Shown here: piece after piece, positions 20,901 through 26,900 of the stretch
Layout: every line of letters starts with the position of its first letter
How positions within the stretch are numbered: position 1 is the first letter of the stretch
Source: Streptomyces cinnamoneus
GTDB lineage: Bacteria > Actinomycetota > Actinomycetes > Streptomycetales > Streptomycetaceae
Reading direction: 5' to 3'
Length of the DNA stretch: 64,000 bases
Assembly: GCF_002939475.1 (NCBI RefSeq)
Contig: NZ_PKFQ01000002.1
Span: 1 to 64,000 of the forward strand
Program-made: the position numbers and the translations under genes
The notes under the pieces: model-generated
What the model was told of the DNA's origin: nothing
Database searches by the model: none
What the model saw: only the letters and a program-made list of their open reading frames with translations

Positions 20901-23900
20901 GTGGGCATTCGCTGCTGGCGGTCTCCTTGGTGGAGCGGTTGCGGGCGCGGGGTGTGGCGGTCTCGGTGCGTGCCCTGTTCGCCACGCCCACTCCCGCTGG
21001 TCTGGCGGCGGTCGCCGGGCCCAGGCCGGTCGAGGTGCCGCCGAACCTGATCCCGCCCGGCGCGGAGGAGATCACGCCGGGCATGCTGCCGCTGGTGGAC
21101 CTCACCGAGGCCGAGCTGGCCTGCGTCGTGGCCACCGTGCCCGGTGGTGCCGCGAACATCGCCGACGTCTACCCCCTGGCCCCCCTCCAGGAAGGCGTCT
21201 TCTTCCACCACCTCATGGCCGACCAGGACGCCGGCGACGTGTACGTGCTCCCGATGGTCCTCGGCTTCGAGGCGCGGGAGCGACTGGACGCCTTCCTGAA
21301 CGCCATGCAACGCGTGGTGGACCGGCATGACATCTACCGCACCGCAGTCGTGTGGGACGGGCTTCGCGAGCCGGTGCAGGTCGTGCTGCGGCACGCGGAC
21401 CTCCCCGTCGAAGAAGTCGTCCTCGCCCCGGACGGACCGCAGCCGGCCGACCAGTTGCTGGCCGCGGGCGGGGCCTGGATCGAGCTCGACCGGGCACCGC
21501 TGCTGCGGGTGAGCGTCGCGGCCGAACCGGGCACCGGCCGGTGGCTCGCGCTGCTGCGCATCCACCAGCTGATCCGGGACCACACGACCCAGGAAGTGCT
21601 GCTCGGTGAGCTGTGGGCGCTGCTGTCGGGGAACGAGGACAGCCTCCCGCAGCCGCTGCCGTTCCGTGAGTTCGTGGCGCAGGCGCGGCTCGGGGTGTCC
21701 CGGGACGAGCACGAGCGGTACTTCGCCGACCTGCTCGGAGACGTCACCGAGACCACCGCCCCGTACGGCCTCCTCGACGTGCACGGCGACGGGGCGTCCG
21801 TCCAGCGAGCGCAGCTGTGGACGGACGACGCCCTCGCGGCGCGGGTGCGGGAGGTGGCCAGGTCGTCGGCCGTGAGCCCGGCGACGGTGTTCCACCTCGC
21901 CTGGGCGCGCGTCCTGGGCGTGCTGGCGGGGCGGGACGACGTCGTGTTCGGCACGGTGCTGTTCGGCCGGATGAACGCGGGCGCCGGTGCGGACCGGGTG
22001 CTGGGGCCCTTCATCAACACGCTGCCGGTACGGGTGCGCCTGGACGGGCGCGGCGTGGGTGAGGCGCTGTCGGCGATGCGCGGTCAGCTCGCCGACCTGC
22101 TGGCCCACGAACACGCCCCCCTCGCGCTGGCGCAGCGGGCTGGAGCCGTCCCGGCCGGCAGCCCCCTGTTCACCTCCCTCTTCAACTACCGGCACAGCGG
22201 CCTCGTCCCGCAGGAGCCCGGCACCGAACCGGAGCCCCCCGCCGGGGCCGACGACGCGTTCGCCGGGATCAGCCAGCTGATGTCCCGCGAGCGCACCAAC
22301 TACCCGGTGGCCGTGTCCGTCGACGACCTCGGCGAGGGGTTCCGGCTGACCGTCGACGCGGTCGCCCCGGCCGACGCCGCCCAGGTCTGCGCGCTGCTCC
22401 ACACGGGCCTCGACCACCTGGTCACCGCCCTCGAGCAGGCCCCCGACGAGCGGCTGGACGCCGTGGACGTCCTCGACGACGCCGAGCGGCACCGCGTGGT
22501 GGCGGAGTGGAACCGGACCGACCGGGAGGTCGCGGCGAAGACCTTCCCGGCGCTGTTCGCTGCGCAGGTCGCCCGGAGCCCCCGCAGCACGGCGCTGGTC
22601 CGCGGGGCGCACGAGCTCTCCTACGCGCAGCTCGACGAGCGGGCCAACCGGCTGGCGCGGCTGCTGATCGGCCAGGGCATCGGGCCCGAGTCGGTGGTCG
22701 CGGTCATGCTGCCGCGATCCGTCGAACTGGCCGTCGCGTTCCTCGCCGTCCTCAAAGCCGGCGCCGCGTACCTCCCCGTCGATCCGGCGCTTCCCGCCGA
22801 GCGCGTCTCCTACCTTTTCGCCGACGCCCGGCCGGTGCACGTCCTGACGGACTCGGCCTGCGCGCCGCAGGTCCCGGCCGGCCCGCCGGTCACCGTCCTC
22901 GGAACGCCGAGGACGGACGCGCGACTCGACGGCTTCGCCCCGTCGGACCCCACCGACGCCGAGCGCGTCACCGCGCTGCTGCCCGCCCACCCCGCCTATG
23001 TGATCTATACGTCGGGGTCGACGGGTCGGCCTAAGGGTGTGGTGGTGTCGCATGGGGGTGTGCCGGGTTTGGCGGTGGCGCAGGGGGATGCGTTTGGGGT
23101 GGGTGTGGGGTGTCGGGTGGTGTTGTTGGCGTCGCCGGGGTTTGACGCGTCGGTGATGGAGTTGGTGATGGCGTTGGGGTCGGGGGCTGTGTTGGTGGTG
23201 CCGGAGGGGGGTGGTGGTTTGGCGGGTGAGGAGTTGGCGGGTGTGTTGGTGGGTGAGGGGGTGACGCATGGGTTGATTCCGCCGAGTGTGTTGGCGACGG
23301 TTCCGGTGCCGGTGGGGGATGTGCTGGAGACGTTGGTGGTGGGGGCGGAGGTGTGTTCTGCGGGGTTGGCGTCTCGGTGGTCGGTGGGGCGTCGGTTGGT
23401 GAATGCGTATGGTCCGACCGAGGTGACGGTGTTGTGCACGTTGAGTGATGCGGTGGTGGGGGGTGAGGTGCCGCCGATCGGCCGTCCGATCGTCAACACC
23501 CGGGTCTACGTCCTCGACGACACCCTCCGCCCGGTGCCGCCGGGAGTCCCCGGAGAGCTGTACGTCACGGGAGCGGGCCTGGCCCGCGGTTACGTCGGAC
23601 AACCCGGCCTGACCAGCGAGCGCTTCGTCGCCTGCCCCTTCGAGCCGGGCGGGCGGATGTACCGCACGGGGGACCGGGCGCGGTGGCGTGCGGACGGGCA
23701 GCTCGACTTCGCGGGGCGTGCGGACGACCAGGTGAAGATCCGGGGGTTCCGGATCGAGCCGGGCGAGGTGGAGGCGGTGCTCGCCGCCCACCCGGGCGTC
23801 GCCCAGGCCGCGGTCCTCGTGCGCGAGGACGTACCGGGCGACAAACGCCTGGTCGCCTACCTGGTCCCGTCCCGACAGGACCCCGACGACCTCGTCGACA

Positions 23901-26900
23901 CCGTGCGCGCCCACACCGCCGACAGACTCCCGTCGTACATGGTGCCGGCTGCGTTCGTGGTTCTGGAGGCGTTGCCGCTGACGGTGAACGGCAAGGTGGA
24001 CCGCAGGGCGTTGCCTGCTCCGGACTTCGCCGAGGTGGCGGGTGCGGGGGGCCGGGTGCCGGCTGATGCCCGGGAGGAGCTGTTGTGTCTGGCGTTCGCC
24101 GAGGTGCTCGGGTTGCCGGTCGTCGGTGCCGATGACGACTTCTTCGCCCTGGGTGGTCACTCGCTCCTCGCCACGCGCCTGGTGAGCCGGGTGCGCGCTG
24201 TGCTCGGGGTCGAGGTGTCCCTGCGGACGCTGTTCGACAACCCCACGCCGGCACGCTTGGCCGCTCGTGTGATCCATGCCGCCCCGGGGCGTGTGGCGTT
24301 GGGTGCGGGGGTGCGTCCGGAGCGGGTGCCGTTGTCGTTCGCTCAGCGCCGGTTGTGGTTCCTCGGGCAGCTGGAGGGGCCGAGCACCACCTACAACATC
24401 CCCCTCGTCCTGCGCCTGTCCGGTGAGCTGGACCGGGACGCGCTGGCCGTGGCCCTGCGGGACGTCGTCGCCCGCCACGAGGTCCTGCGCACGGTCTTCC
24501 CGATGGCGGACGGCGAGCCGTACCAGAAAGTCCTGACGCCGGAAGAGGCAGCGTTCGCGCTCAAGGTCGTCGACGTGGCCGAAGCCGAGCTGGCGGACGC
24601 GGTGGACCGCGCCTCCCGGCACACCTTCGACCTGTCCGGCGAGATACCCGTACGGGCACGGCTGTTCGCGGTCGCCCCGGACGAACACGTGCTGGTGCTG
24701 GTGCTGCACCACATCGCCGGCGACGGCTGGTCGGTGGGCCCGCTGGCGCGCGACGTGGCGGAGGCCTACGCGGCCCGGTGCACCGGTGACGAGCCGCAGT
24801 GGCCGCCCCTGCCCGTGCAGTACGCCGACTACGCCCTCTGGCAGCGCGAACTCCTCGGTGACGAGAGCGACCCGGACAGTGTGCTCTCCCGCCAGGTCGC
24901 CCACTGGCGGGACGCCCTCTCCGGCGCACCGCAGGAGCTCGACCTGCCGGCCGACCGGCCGCGGCCCGCCGAAGCCTCCCACCGCGGGCACGCCACCGGA
25001 TTCGCCGTGCCGGCCGCGACGCACCGGAAGCTGCAGGCCCTCACCCGGGAACAGGGCGTGACCCTGTTCATGGTGGTGCAGGCCGCACTGGCGACGCTGC
25101 TGTCCAAGACGGGCGCCGGGGACGACGTCCCGATCGGGGTCGCCGTCGCCGGGCGCACCGACCAGGCGCTCGACGACCTGGTCGGATTCTTCGTCAACAC
25201 CCTGGTCGTGCGCACGGATCTGTCCGGCGACCCGACGTTCGCCGAGCTGCTCGGGCGGATCCGCGAGACCAGCCTCGCCGCGTACGAGAACCAGGACGTG
25301 CCGTTCGACAAGCTCGTCGAGGAACTGGCGCCCGCACGCTCCCTCACCCGGTCCCCGCTGTTCCAGGTGATGCTGGCCGTGCAGAACACCGGCTCGCCGG
25401 GCGGCGGCCCGGGCGCCGGGCTGCCGGGCCTGCGCACGGAGGTGCTGCCCGGCGGAACCGGAGGGGCGAAGTTCGACCTGGACGTGAGTCTGGGCGAGAC
25501 CTTCGACTCCGACGGCGCCCCGGCCGGCCTGCGCGGCGTGCTCAGGGCGGCGGCGGACCTGTTCGACCCCGACACCGCCGACCGCCTGGCGGGCTGGCTC
25601 GTGCGGGCCCTGGAGGCAATGGCCGCCGACCCGCTGGCGCGGATCGGTGACGTCGACGTCCTGGCCCCCGCCGAGCGGCGCCGGGTTCTGACGGAGTGGA
25701 ACGACACCGCCCGGACCTGCCCGGCCTCGACCGTGCCGGAGCTGTTCGCCGCGCAGGCCGCGCGCACCCCCGACGCGGTCGCGGTGGTGTGCGGCGAGAC
25801 CGAGGTGACGTACGCGGAGCTGGACGCGCGGACGAACCGGCTGGCCCGCTGCCTGACCGGGCGCGGTGTGGGGCCGGAATCCGTCGTCGCCGTCTCCCTC
25901 GACCGGTCCGCCGACCTGGTCGCCACGCTCCTCGGCGTCCTCAAGGCCGGAGGCGCCTACCTGCCCCTCGACACGGAGTACCCCGCCGAGCGCGTCAGGT
26001 TCATGCTGCGCGACGCCGGGGCGATGTGTCTGCTGGCCGACGCCTCCGCGCGGGAGCGGCTGGCGGCCGTCGCCGACGAGGAGGGCCTGCCGGTGCTCGT
26101 CCTCGACGACCCCGCGACCGCCGGTGAACTGGCCGCCCTCGACGAGGGCGCCCTGACGCCCGCCGAACGCGCGGGCGTCCTGCTCCCGGACCATCCGGCG
26201 TACGTGGTGTACACCTCCGGATCCACCGGCACGCCGAAGGGCGTGGTCGTGCCGCACGCCGGCGTGGACCGGCTGGTGCGCGACAGCGGGTACATCGACC
26301 TGACGCCCGACGACGTGATCGGCCAGCTGGCGTCGGTGTCCTTCGACGCGGCCACCTTCGAGATCTGGGGCGCCCTGCTGAACGGGGCACGGCTGGCGGT
26401 CTCCGCCTCGACACGCCTGTCGGTGCCCGAGACGCGCGACTTCCTGGCCGGGCACCGCGTGAGCGTGCTGTTCCTGACGACAGGCCTGTTCAACGTGCTC
26501 GCCGACGCCGACGCCGAGGCGCTCGCGCACCTCCGCGTCCTGCTGACCGGAGGTGAGGCGTACCACCCCGCACTGTTCGAGAAGGTGCTCGATCGGCTGC
26601 CGGGGGTGCGGCTGTCCCACGTGTACGGGCCCACGGAGAACACCACCTTCACCACCGAGCACCGCGTGCGCCACGCCGACCTCAAGGGCGGGGCGACCGT
26701 GCCCATCGGCGGGCCGATCTCCGACACCCGGCTGTACGTGCTCGACGAACGCCTCAACCCCGTGCCGCCGGGCGGGACCGGTGAGCTGTACGTCGCGGGT
26801 CTCGGGCTGGCCCGCGGCTACGCCGGCCGGGCCGCCCTCACGGGCGAGCGGTTCGTCGCCTGCCCGTTCGAGGCGGGGGAGCGGATGTACCGTACAGGTG

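Noticed and set aside
9000..24400. CRISPR-like or other regular repeats in the NRPS region
   Set aside because: The repeats are long coding blocks of NRPS domains, with no short repeat-spacer pattern.
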